From assembly GCF_001507335.1 (NCBI RefSeq), contig NZ_LMAH01000003.1, forward strand, positions 372,001 to 436,000: DNA of 64,000 nucleotides, given 5' to 3'. Under the pieces are notes generated by a model, which saw nothing but the letters and a program-made list of their open reading frames with translations, ran no database searches and was not told the origin of the DNA. Source of the stretch: Chryseobacterium sp. JAH (GTDB lineage: Bacteria; Bacteroidota; Bacteroidia; Flavobacteriales; Weeksellaceae). A program made the translations under genes and the position numbers. Shown in pieces: positions 1-6,950 of this stretch; the first letter of the stretch is position 1, and each line of letters starts with the position of its first letter.

Positions 1-375
1 TTCACAATCGGACAAAGTAAAGGACTAGGAATCGGCGGACACAAAGAAAGCTGTTTTATCGTGTCGAGAGATATGGAGAACAACATTATTTTTGTGGGTG
101 AAGGTCACAGTTTCCCTGGTTTACATAAAAAAGCTTTGAAAATTGACAATTCAGAACTTCATTGGGTTCGAGAAGATTTAAGATTAAAAAACGGAGAATC
201 AATGGAGGTTCTCGGAAGATTCCGTTACAGACAGGAACTTCAGAAAGCGACAATTCATCAGTTTGAAAATGCATTCTATATGGAATTTGAAAATCCTCAA
301 TCAGCTATTGCAGAAGGACAATTTGCATCCTGGTATTTGGAAGATGAATTGATTGGAAGTGGAGTAATTTCGTAA
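1..375 (+). CDS. mnmA: tRNA-specific 2-thiouridylase MnmA, C-terminal part
   Basis: This is the 3' end of a gene whose start lies left of the window; the frame is open from base 1 to the stop at 373-375. The product places the 2-thio group on the wobble uridine of tRNAs for Lys, Glu and Gln. The visible part opens with [16 protein letters not shown], the conserved hinge before the C-terminal beta-barrel of MnmA, and continues through IHW-VREDL-type, RFRYRQ and [14 protein letters not shown] blocks, ending in LIGSGVIS as in other MnmA proteins. The catalytic cysteines and PP-loop are outside the window. A strong hairpin follows the stop. The identification is secure; only its completeness cannot be judged. 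Confidence 0.93.
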   Translation, partial: FTIGQSKGLGIGGHKESCFIVSRDMENNIIFVGEGHSFPGLHKKALKIDNSELHWVREDLRLKNGESMEVLGRFRYRQELQKATIHQFENAFYMEFENPQSAIAEGQFASWYLEDELIGSGVIS

Positions 376-381
376 ACATAT

Positions 382-410
382 AAAAGACCTTTTCTAAAGG
401 TCTTTTTTCT
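382..410 (+). terminator. Rho-independent terminator after mnmA
   Basis: The arms AAAAGACCT and AGGTCTTTT enclose a seven-base loop and are followed by a T-run. The hairpin starts seven bases after the mnmA stop. It can also serve the convergent HxlR gene. Confidence 0.75.
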
Positions 411-427
411 TTTTGAATCTCTTGAGA

Positions 428-832
428 TTATTCTGCGGTTACTGTTTCCTGTGATTCAGCATTTCTTTGCGTTTCAGAAGCGTTTCCAATAATTTCTCTC
501 CTGTGTGCAATTCCCCATTCTGTAAGATGATTGATAATTGTTTTCAGCGATTTACCATGTGATGTCAGTTCATACTGAACAGTTATCGGCTGAGTATCTA
601 AAACAGTTCTCTTTATTAATTTATTGATTTCCAAGTCTTTTAATTCTTTACTCAACATCTTGTTTGAAATACCCACCACATCGTTCAAGATATCCGAGAA
701 TCTTCTTTTGTTATAAAAACACACTGACGAAATAATGGCTATTTTCCATTTTCCGCTCAATACATCCATTGAGTCCTGAACGGCCATCATTTCTTTCTTA
801 TGTTCTTCTTTTATAAGCGGTTTACAATTCAT
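428..832 (-). CDS. HxlR-family winged-helix transcriptional regulator
   Basis: The 134-residue protein has the single HxlR-type winged helix. It has the opening WKIAIISSVCFY, the helix-turn-helix RFSDILNDVVGISNKMLSKELKDLE and a wing around QPITVQYELTSHGKSL. HxlR proteins are MarR-related dimers that often sense electrophiles or oxidants through a cysteine; here C3 and the cysteine in the SSVCFY segment are candidates. The C-terminal 20 residues are polar and look disordered. It is divergent from two dehydrogenase genes, and the 117-bp gap between them holds seven GTTAC repeats. I infer that it autoregulates and controls the dehydrogenases. The family call is firm; the inducer is unknown. Confidence 0.88.
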   Translation of the reverse strand: MNCKPLIKEEHKKEMMAVQDSMDVLSGKWKIAIISSVCFYNKRRFSDILNDVVGISNKMLSKELKDLEINKLIKRTVLDTQPITVQYELTSHGKSLKTIINHLTEWGIAHRREIIGNASETQRNAESQETVTAE

Positions 833-836
833 ACCA

Positions 837-895
837 GTTACTTTTATGTTACTGCGTTACTCCGTGGTTACGGTTACTTTTCGTTACAAAGTTAC
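837..895. promoter_or_regulatory. Seven-copy GTTAC direct-repeat array, probable operator
   Basis: GTTAC occurs at 837, 848, 856, 867, 873, 883 and 891, all on the plus strand, in the space between the HxlR gene and the divergent dehydrogenase. The spacings (11, 8, 11, 6, 10, 8) place most sites near one helical turn apart or in pairs about 18-19 bp apart, so several sites would face the same side. Position and density suggest binding sites for the neighbouring regulator; this is inference. Confidence 0.5.
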
Positions 896-949
896 CAAAA
901 TAAATCTCAATGTGATAATTTTGCTCAAGTTTTTAAAACAAATAAAATA

Positions 950-1705
950 ATGAGTAAATTAAAAAATAAAGTAGCTGTCATTACAGGAGCTTCAAAAGGA
1001 ATAGGAGCTTCCATTGCAAAACATTTTGCAGCAGAAGGCGCAAAAGTTGTCGTTAACTATGCATCAAGTAAAGACGATGCTGATAAGGTTGTTGATGAGA
1101 TTATCAAAAATGGCGGAAAAGCAATAGCTGTACAAGGAGATGTTTCTAATGAAGCAGATGTCATCAGGATTTTTGAAGAAACAAAAAAAGCTTTCAGCAC
1201 CTTGGATATTTTGGTAAACAACGCCGGAATTTACAACTACGAACCTATCGAACAGGTGTCGCCAGAAACTTTCCACCAGCAATTTAACATCAATGTTTTG
1301 GGGTCTATTTTTACGATTCAGTCGGCTCTGAAATTATTTGGTGAAAAAGGAGGAAACATTATCAATATCAGTTCAGGAGTGAGCAGATCACCTTTGGCAA
1401 CAGGTTCTGTATATTCTGCAACAAAAACGGCATTGGACGCTTTCACCATCGCTCTATCTAAAGAGTTTTCGGGCAGAAATATTCGCATCAATTCTATTTT
1501 ACCGGGTGTTGTAGAAACAGAGGGTTCTCGCAACGCAGGTTTTATCGGCAGTGAATTTGAAACAAAATTGATTTCTACTACTCCACTGGGACGAAGCGGA
1601 CAACCTGAAGATATTGCAAAAGTCGCTGTGTTTCTTGCCTCCGACGATGCTGGATGGATTACAGGTGAGCAAATTGCGGTTTCGGGTGGAATTTATGGAT
1701 TATAA
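950..1705 (+). CDS. Short-chain dehydrogenase/reductase, classical type
   Basis: A 251-residue NAD(P)-dependent oxidoreductase of the classical SDR family. It has the Rossmann motif TGASKGIG near residue 14, the NNAG motif, and the Ser-Tyr-Lys catalytic set in the ISSGVSRSPLATGSVYSATKTA stretch. It ends in a WITGEQIAVSGGIYGL block like FabG-type members. I place the start at the ATG at 950 (MSKLKNKVAVITG), because the open frame extending upstream to 800 reads through the regulatory repeats and lacks SDR sequence. The NYASSK after beta-2 suggests NADPH preference. It lies 12 bp before a second SDR gene, and both are divergent from an HxlR regulator, a pairing often seen for carbonyl or quinone detoxification. 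The substrate cannot be told. Confidence 0.88.
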   Translation: MSKLKNKVAVITGASKGIGASIAKHFAAEGAKVVVNYASSKDDADKVVDEIIKNGGKAIAVQGDVSNEADVIRIFEETKKAFSTLDILVNNAGIYNYEPIEQVSPETFHQQFNINVLGSIFTIQSALKLFGEKGGNIINISSGVSRSPLATGSVYSATKTALDAFTIALSKEFSGRNIRINSILPGVVETEGSRNAGFIGSEFETKLISTTPLGRSGQPEDIAKVAVFLASDDAGWITGEQIAVSGGIYGL

Positions 1706-1717
1706 AATTTAATTAAA

Positions 1718-2488
1718 ATGAACAGATTAAACAACAAAGTAGCGGTAATTACTGGTGGAAACAGCGGAATAGGTTTTGGAATCGCTGAAGCTTTTAAAAA
1801 TGAAGGTGCAGTCGGTACCATCACAGGGAGAAATGAGAAAACATTAAGTCATTCTGTAGATGCTTTGGGTGCACAATTTATCGGCATTTCAGGAGATGTT
1901 ACCAATTTTGATAGTTTAGAAAATACTTTTAAGCAGACGGCTGAGAAATTTGGAAAAATTGATATTCTGGTAGTAAACGCAGGTGGTGTGGTTGACGGTG
2001 TTGCGATGGGTACTATTGACGAAGTTACTGAAGAAAGCTACGACGGATACATGGAATTAAATTTAAAAAGTTCTTATTTTACCGTGCAAAAAGCACTTCC
2101 TTACCTCAACGACGGAGCTTCAGTGATCCTAATCGGATCGAGTGCAGCCCATCGTGCAGCTCCGGGAATGGCAATCTATTCTGCAGCAAAAGCAGCGATT
2201 ATTTCGTTGGCCAAAGGCTTGTCTCTCGATTTATTACCCCGAAAAATTAGAGTCAATACACTTTCGCCAGGCTCTATTGACACGCCCGTCTTTGGAAAAA
2301 TGGTGCCTCAAGAACATTTGGATCAGGTAAAACAGTTGTGGATTGATATCACACCCGTCGGGCGACAAGGACTTCCTTCTGACATTGGAAATGCCGCTGT
2401 ATTTCTGGCTTCGGATGAATCTTCTTTTATCGTTGGCACAGAAATACTTTCAGACGGCGGTTTAACTAATATCAGTTTGATGAAATAA
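1718..2488 (+). CDS. Short-chain dehydrogenase/reductase, second copy
   Basis: A 256-residue classical SDR. The cofactor loop is TGGNSGIG, followed by ITGRNEKTL at the end of beta-2, where the arginine favours NADPH. The catalytic Ser and Tyr-x-x-x-Lys sit in IGSSAAHRAAPGMAIYSAAKAA. The C-terminus carries the usual PVGRQGLPSDIGNAAVFLASDES block. It is only moderately similar to the gene 12 bp upstream, so the pair is probably not a recent duplication. It should be co-transcribed with the first SDR under the HxlR-linked promoter, and a hairpin terminator follows at 2518. Family certain, substrate unknown. Confidence 0.87.
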   Translation: MNRLNNKVAVITGGNSGIGFGIAEAFKNEGAVGTITGRNEKTLSHSVDALGAQFIGISGDVTNFDSLENTFKQTAEKFGKIDILVVNAGGVVDGVAMGTIDEVTEESYDGYMELNLKSSYFTVQKALPYLNDGASVILIGSSAAHRAAPGMAIYSAAKAAIISLAKGLSLDLLPRKIRVNTLSPGSIDTPVFGKMVPQEHLDQVKQLWIDITPVGRQGLPSDIGNAAVFLASDESSFIVGTEILSDGGLTNISLMK

Positions 2489-2517
2489 TTTGTGCCAGAT
2501 ATTTAATTACGAACATT

Positions 2518-2548
2518 AAGTCTGGAAATAATCTTTCCGGACTTTTTT
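2518..2548 (+). terminator. Rho-independent terminator after the SDR pair
   Basis: The arms AAGTCTGGAAA and TTTCCGGACTT close a short loop and are followed by a T-run, 30 bp after the SDR stop codon. Confidence 0.75.
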
Positions 2549-2606
2549 GTGTAACATCTTTGAACTTGTTATACTTACTATGTAAATAACAATCAAATAT
2601 ATTATT

Positions 2607-2795
2607 ATGAAAACTTTTTTAAAAAACCAGTATTCGTACACAAACAACCTATTGATCTTAATTGTTTCCGCAGTGTTCGGATACAACCTTTATCAAGCGA
2701 TAGTACATCCGGAAAAATCTCATTTAACATTAAGTCTTATTCTGGTCATTATAACATATTATACGGTAAGAAAATATGGCGCTAAGTCATCCTAA
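2607..2795 (+). CDS. Small two-helix membrane protein, unknown function
   Basis: A 62-residue protein with two hydrophobic stretches: residues about 14-30 (NNLLILIVSAVFGYNLY) and 41-52 (LTLSLILVIITYY). The ends are basic (YTVRKYGAK). The ATG follows an AT-rich leader, and a hairpin terminator stands 25 bp after the stop, so this looks like a genuine single-gene unit. I do not recognise a family. Existence as a gene is likely but rests on its start, composition and terminator only. Confidence 0.5.
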   Translation: MKTFLKNQYSYTNNLLILIVSAVFGYNLYQAIVHPEKSHLTLSLILVIITYYTVRKYGAKSS

Positions 2796-2818
2796 TAATC
2801 ATTAGATCTGTAAAAAAA

Positions 2819-2851
2819 TAATCCGAAGCATCTTTTGTTTCGGATTTTTTG
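2819..2851 (+). terminator. Rho-independent terminator
   Basis: The arms ATCCGAA and TTCGGAT enclose an 11-base loop, followed by a T-run. It closes the small gene at 2607 and faces the convergent gene ending at 2873. Confidence 0.65.
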
Positions 2852-2872
2852 TTTGAAAAATTTTAAATTAAA

Positions 2873-3232
2873 TTATTTGAATTTTTGATTGAAGTAAGTG
2901 AACCTATAAAACAGAATAACAACACTTTCAATGATTAAAATAATTAGTAAATATCCAATCGGTTTTCCTAAATACAATCCTCTCATTAATTTTACAATTC
3001 CTAAAATGAAAATAGTCATCAAAAAATAAAAAGTGGTTTTTGAAAGGGCTTTATTTAAAAATTTCAGGGCATAAACCGAGAGATAAAATCCTGTCAAAAG
3101 AAGCATATAAAACTTTAAAAAATCAGGACCTTTTAACGCAATCACATTGCAAGTATTATTGTAACTGATGAGCCAAATCATACTCACAGCTACCGGAACT
3201 AAATGAAATATTATGCTTTTCATTCCGATCAT
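2873..3232 (-). CDS. Hypothetical integral membrane protein
   Basis: A 119-residue, very hydrophobic protein with about four predicted membrane helices. Approximate positions are residues 4-22, 38-57, 66-83 and 90-108, with basic loops (LNKALSKT, KLMRGLYLGK) between them. It begins three bases after the stop of the glycine-rich-domain gene, so the two are co-transcribed. The two genes may act together at the membrane, but nothing in the sequence identifies a reaction. I do not recognise the family. Confidence 0.55.
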   Translation of the reverse strand: MIGMKSIIFHLVPVAVSMIWLISYNNTCNVIALKGPDFLKFYMLLLTGFYLSVYALKFLNKALSKTTFYFLMTIFILGIVKLMRGLYLGKPIGYLLIILIIESVVILFYRFTYFNQKFK

Positions 3233-3235
3233 CTT

Positions 3236-3979
3236 TTAACTTCCACATCCGCCACAACCTCCGCCACCGCAGCCGCTTCCGCAACTCGAGCCACCACTGC
3301 AGCTTGAACTTCCTCCACGACAACTACTTCCACTTTCACCATTGTTATTGCTTACATTATTTTCTTTGTTTTTAGATATTCCTTCCTCAAAAACTCTTCC
3401 AATAATGTAAATCAGGAGAAAGGAGGTAAAGATTACCACAAAGATGGTGATCAAAACATTTGAAACATGATCAGAACACGAACCTAACACAAGTAAAATT
3501 GAAGCGACAGGAAACAATCTTAAACTCCGAAACCAGAAATTTTTAGATTTTCGATTTTGATTTTTCCAGATTTCTTCAGGCGCTTTGTAAGAAAATACTT
3601 CACGGTAGTTTTCTAAAGTTTCTGTAAACCAGCTTTTGTGTTTGCTCACCTCTGCTGTTCCGCCGTTTGATGGATGATGATGAAGATTTCTTTTAAGTAT
3701 GTTCGGACAAAAATCTTCCCAGTAGTTTTGAGTGTAAATAAGATGCAGATGCCAAACTTTGTCCACAATTTCACTTGGTGATGCGCCATTTGGTGAGATG
3801 CAGCAGAGATATACAAATTTTTTGTACTCTTCAATTGCTTTCTCAGTAAATTCAGGTGTCCAGTTTTCTTGTTTTGCAAGTTTTTTTGAGAATGGGAATG
3901 CCACATTCTCTGCGTCAATTGAAAACCCTTGAATTCTTTGCCAAAGATTTTCATTTCTTAATACATTTGTTGTTTTCAT
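3236..3979 (-). CDS. Glycine-rich domain (GRDP-like) membrane protein with Cys/Gly tail
   Basis: About 247 residues. The N-terminal two thirds match the glycine-rich-domain-containing protein family (GRDP-like): a helical region followed by the hallmark VDKVWHLHLIYTQNYWEDFC and a histidine cluster NLHHHPSNGG. A membrane segment follows at roughly residues 167-200 (two adjacent hydrophobic stretches, FPVASILLVLGSC and LITIFVVIFTSFLLIYIIG). The last 30 residues are almost only Gly, Cys and Ser. I chose the ATG at 3979 over a TTG ten codons upstream. The function of the bacterial family is not established; the Cys-rich tail suggests metal binding or an exposed flexible segment, which is inference. 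Confidence 0.72.
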   Translation of the reverse strand: MKTTNVLRNENLWQRIQGFSIDAENVAFPFSKKLAKQENWTPEFTEKAIEEYKKFVYLCCISPNGASPSEIVDKVWHLHLIYTQNYWEDFCPNILKRNLHHHPSNGGTAEVSKHKSWFTETLENYREVFSYKAPEEIWKNQNRKSKNFWFRSLRLFPVASILLVLGSCSDHVSNVLITIFVVIFTSFLLIYIIGRVFEEGISKNKENNVSNNNGESGSSCRGGSSSCSGGSSCGSGCGGGGCGGCGS

Positions 3980-4098
3980 TTTGTTTTTGTCTTTTCTTTT
4001 TCTACTCAAATTTCATTCGATTAGAAAATATAAAAGTCCCATAAAAATCTTTTTTAGAATTAAAAAAATCTTAAATTAGTCTTACAAAATAGTAAGCA

Positions 4099-4998
4099 AT
4101 GAAAAAAGAAGACATTTTACATCTAGAAAAACTGATGAATTATCTAAGCCTTCATTTTTTAAAGAAAAACCGCTGGGAGGATGTTTCAAAAACAGAATGG
4201 TCCTACATCGTTGACGAACTCAATGAGCTGATCGTGAATGATACTGAAGAAAAAAAAATTAAGAAAAAAGCAGATAGCTTGGGATCAAATTATCTTTATG
4301 AACATTTGATTATCAACAAATTAAAGAAATTTAATCAAAACGAAAATTCTGTTCTCAGCAAACCAAATCTTGCCAAACTCAGTCTTATTGTGAAAGTTCT
4401 GGGTTACTCAAATTATATTGATTTTATTAATTCGAACACAGAAGCTTTTAATTTTAATGATTTGAGAATTGACATGAATAATACCAAACAAAACACATTG
4501 CTCCTGGATCGTTTAGTGGGCTGCTGGTATTCTTATAACCGAAATCTACCCGATAATCAGCTTCAGGCAAAAGATGACCGAATCTGGCGTTCTGCCATGG
4601 AAATTTATAAGTCTGAAACATCCGGAGAATATTTTATCGAAAGAAGCGGTGGAGATCAGCATAAATATTTTGGTAAAGTGACAGCCTATTCTGATTACGT
4701 ATTTATCATTATGAACAGCAATACGTTTATTCGCCAGAGACATTTTATCTCAAGGATAAAAGATATCAAAGAGAAAATTAAAAATCCAGAATATAAGCTC
4801 TATGAACTGCATTTTATAAGCACGTGTATTAGTTTTAATCAAGAGCCAATTGCTCTTTTTGAGATATTTCAAAAGGTCAGCGACAGAAGAACCTTTATTC
4901 CTGATTCTATCAGTTTCCCAATCGACAGTGACGAAATTCCAGCTTCAATCATCAAACAGCTTGAAGATACTGAAGCTAACAGAATTGCTTACAAATAA
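4099..4998 (+). CDS. Hypothetical protein, helical N-terminus, unknown function
   Basis: A 299-residue soluble protein without signal peptide or membrane segment. Residues 1-110 are rich in Lys, Glu and Leu and look like a helical bundle (MKKEDILHLEKLMNYL, KKIKKKADSLGSNYLYEHL). From about residue 130 a more beta-type domain starts with LLDRLVGCWYSYNRN and continues through ERSGGDQHKYFGKVTAYSDYVFI, reminiscent of a lipocalin-like or ligand-binding fold, though I cannot assign one. It is a single gene with its own start, divergent from the GRDP gene. I do not recognise the family. Confidence 0.6.
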   Translation: MKKEDILHLEKLMNYLSLHFLKKNRWEDVSKTEWSYIVDELNELIVNDTEEKKIKKKADSLGSNYLYEHLIINKLKKFNQNENSVLSKPNLAKLSLIVKVLGYSNYIDFINSNTEAFNFNDLRIDMNNTKQNTLLLDRLVGCWYSYNRNLPDNQLQAKDDRIWRSAMEIYKSETSGEYFIERSGGDQHKYFGKVTAYSDYVFIIMNSNTFIRQRHFISRIKDIKEKIKNPEYKLYELHFISTCISFNQEPIALFEIFQKVSDRRTFIPDSISFPIDSDEIPASIIKQLEDTEANRIAYK

Positions 4999-5064
4999 AT
5001 GAAAAACAAGCTGGTCTTAGAAGCAGTTTAGTGATTGTATTTATAAAAGAGAAGAACCCAAGCT

Positions 5065-5811
5065 TTAGTTTCCAACCAACCAATCTTTAAAATCTTTTAC
5101 ACGATCGCGACTGACTGTAATTTCTTCGGCTGGCTGAAAATTGAGTTCTACCTTATAATTGGGGGAAGTGTGGATGTTTTTTATGTTATCCGAATTGATA
5201 ATAAACTGTCGGTTTACCCTGAAAAACTTTTTTTCGTCCAGAACCTCTTCCAGCTCATCTAAAGTGAAATCTGTAGGGAAACTGCGCTCTGATGTCTGAA
5301 GGTATACAATTTTGTTTTCACTGTAAAAACAACTCACCTCATGGGTCTGTACAATCTTCAAATTATATCCAATTTTCACCAAGATTCTCGACAGTGTCGT
5401 TTTATCTTTTTTGATCAACTGCTTAATTTCCTGCACATTCCCAGAGCTTTCATCGGGCAGAAAAGATTTAAATTTCTCAATAGCACCCGAAAGATCTTCT
5501 TCTAAAATTGGTTTTAAAAGATAATCTATGCTGTTCAGCTTAAATGCTTTTAAAGTATATTGATCAAAAGCCGTCGTATAAATAATAAATGACTTGCTGG
5601 GAATTGTCTCAAAAATGTCAAATGACAGGCCGTCCCCCAAAACAATATCCGAAAAAATAAGCTGTGGGTGGTCATTATTTGCAAACCAATTAACCCCTTC
5701 TTCCACAGAATCTATATTAGCAACAAGCTCAATTTCAGGAAATAAGCTCAACATCCGTTCTAATCTTCTTGCTGCGGGTTTTTCGTCTTCGATGATAACA
5801 GTTCTGATCAT
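5065..5811 (-). CDS. LytTR-type response regulator
   Basis: A 248-residue two-domain regulator. Residues 1-120 form a receiver with the acidic pair E8-D9, the phosphoacceptor D55 in LIFSDIVLGDG, and the Thr and Lys positions in YTTAFDQY and YLLKPI. Residues about 140-246 are a LytTR DNA-binding domain with the typical SENKIVYLQTSERSFPTDFTLDELEE and FFRVNRQFIIN blocks. Members of this AlgR/LytR class bind direct repeats near promoters. The cognate sensor is very probably the LytS-like kinase at 6940-8265, which lies upstream on the same strand with 2TM genes in between. The target genes are unknown. Confidence 0.93.
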   Translation of the reverse strand: MIRTVIIEDEKPAARRLERMLSLFPEIELVANIDSVEEGVNWFANNDHPQLIFSDIVLGDGLSFDIFETIPSKSFIIYTTAFDQYTLKAFKLNSIDYLLKPILEEDLSGAIEKFKSFLPDESSGNVQEIKQLIKKDKTTLSRILVKIGYNLKIVQTHEVSCFYSENKIVYLQTSERSFPTDFTLDELEEVLDEKKFFRVNRQFIINSDNIKNIHTSPNYKVELNFQPAEEITVSRDRVKDFKDWLVGN

Positions 5812-5877
5812 GAAATTTTGGTTTTTGAATCCTGAATAATTTAAAAAATAAAAATAGAGAAAAAGTAAGAGGTTTTT

Positions 5878-6153
5878 CTAAAAATCAATCGGTTTTTTAG
5901 TTTTTTTCAACTCCTCCTCATAGATTCGGGTTTCCCATTTGTCGTCTATTACAAATAGTTTTACAGCTTTTACTATTAAAATAATTCCCCAAATTGTCAG
6001 AATAATCGATCCACTAAAAATAGATCTTTCCAAATCTTCTGTTCGGTAAAAATTCCTGATCGATATAATGACAGAGACAATTCCGAACCATAGAAGGTTT
6101 TTGTAGAATTTTTTTAACTGCTGTACTCTTTTGTATGCCTGATGGTATCTCAT
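5878..6153 (-). CDS. 2TM domain protein
   Basis: A 91-residue protein of the 2TM domain family: an N-terminal basic amphipathic stretch ending in VQQLKKFYKNL, two membrane helices (about residues 19-29 and 42-66), and the C-terminal signature DDKWETRIYEEEL, which corresponds to the GKDWEEKKI motif of the other copies. It is the most divergent of the four 2TM units here. In Bacteroidetes these domains are often fused to LytS-type kinases, suggesting a role in membrane sensing or complex formation; no biochemical function is established. It sits between the regulator and the kinase in one minus-strand cluster. Confidence 0.75.
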   Translation of the reverse strand: MRYHQAYKRVQQLKKFYKNLLWFGIVSVIISIRNFYRTEDLERSIFSGSIILTIWGIILIVKAVKLFVIDDKWETRIYEEELKKTKKPIDF

Positions 6154-6182
6154 GATTAATAGTTTTAAATGAAAATTTTAAA

Positions 6183-6479
6183 TTATAATGATTTTGTTTT
6201 TCTTCTTTCTTCCTCCATCAACTGCTGTATTTTCTTTTCTTCCCAATCTTTACCAATTCCGAAAACATTAGCGGCATGAGCGGCAAGCCCGATTCCCCAG
6301 CCTAACATCGGCCAATAAAACCACAATTCGCTTGGCGATGTCAAAAGATTGATGATCAATAAAAAAGGAATTACAAGACAATATGAAGTAAGATTTCCAT
6401 AAAACCCTTTTAATTCTTTTACTCTTTTAGCGGCTCTGTCGTACGCTAGATTTTCTTTGTTGAATGATAAATTTTCCAT
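6183..6479 (-). CDS. 2TM domain protein
   Basis: A 98-residue 2TM protein. The motif order is YDRAAKRVKELKGFYGNL, a first helix (CLVIPFLLIINLL), FWFYWPMLGWGIGLAAHA-like aromatic sequence in the second helix, then GKDWEEKKIQQLMEEE. It is nearly the same as the 2TM domain at the C-terminus of the kinase at 6940, including the FYWPMLGWG segment, so one probably arose from the other by duplication. The gene lies 29 bp upstream of the smaller 2TM gene, and 171 bp separate it from the next upstream copy, with a likely terminator in between. Confidence 0.8.
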   Translation of the reverse strand: MENLSFNKENLAYDRAAKRVKELKGFYGNLTSYCLVIPFLLIINLLTSPSELWFYWPMLGWGIGLAAHAANVFGIGKDWEEKKIQQLMEEERRKTKSL

Positions 6480-6593
6480 GATCTTTAATTTTAAATTAGA
6501 TTTTGTTTGTTTTCTTGAGTCAAATTTAGCTCAGAATACACACTCTATTCAACTTAATATGACTGAACCGTAATTTTTGACAACTGAACAGCA

Positions 6594-6626
6594 AAAATCC
6601 CGACTCAACAGAATCAGGACTTTATT
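6594..6626 (-). terminator. Probable terminator between 2TM genes
   Basis: Read on the minus strand, CCTGATTC and GAGTCGGG pair through G-U wobbles around a four-base loop and are followed by a T-rich stretch. It lies after the kinase/2TM pair (6651-8265) and before the next 2TM gene, so it may attenuate transcription. Confidence 0.45.
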
Positions 6627-6650
6627 TTTTTAAAAAAAATTAGAAACGAA

Positions 6651-6950
6651 CTATTTATTTTTATCCATTAATTCTTTAATTTTCTTTTCCTCCCAGTCTT
6701 TCCCGAGAATAAAAGTCGGCAGAAAAACACTCAATCCGTGCGCTGCCAATCCAATTCCCCAAAATAAAGGCAGTGTGAATATATCCCAGTCCCAAAAATT
6801 TTCTCCATTCTCTCTGTCGATTGCTTTTGAGGCTACGATGAAGAGGTTCACAAAAACATATACAATTGCATGAATGTAAAAACCTTTAATTTTTTTCATT
6901 CTTTTTTCCGCCTCACGGTAACGGATATCTTGTTCTTTATTATTTTCCAT
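6651..6950 (-). CDS. 2TM domain protein overlapping the kinase gene
   Basis: A 99-residue 2TM protein with the family pattern: REAEKRMKKIKGFYIHAIVYVFVN, a central acidic loop (DRENGENFWDWDIF), a second helix LFWGIGLAAHGLSVF, and the end motif ILGKDWEEKKIKELMDKNK. Its start codon lies inside the end of the kinase gene (11-bp overlap, different frame), so translational coupling is likely. The loop is longer than in the other copies. Probably acts with the kinase in the membrane; that is inference from coupling and shared domain. Confidence 0.8.
   Translation of the reverse strand: MENNKEQDIRYREAEKRMKKIKGFYIHAIVYVFVNLFIVASKAIDRENGENFWDWDIFTLPLFWGIGLAAHGLSVFLPTFILGKDWEEKKIKELMDKNK

Noticed and set aside
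837-895. CRISPR-like array
   Set aside because: The repeated unit is only five bases with short, irregular spacing; there are no spacers or cas genes.
800-949. N-terminal extension of the first SDR
   Set aside because: The extension covers the GTTAC regulatory array and carries no SDR sequence; the family begins at the ATG at 950.
3236-3979. Longer start (TTG at 4009) of the GRDP-like gene
   Set aside because: The added residues are only a basic stretch, and an ATG with normal context stands at 3979.
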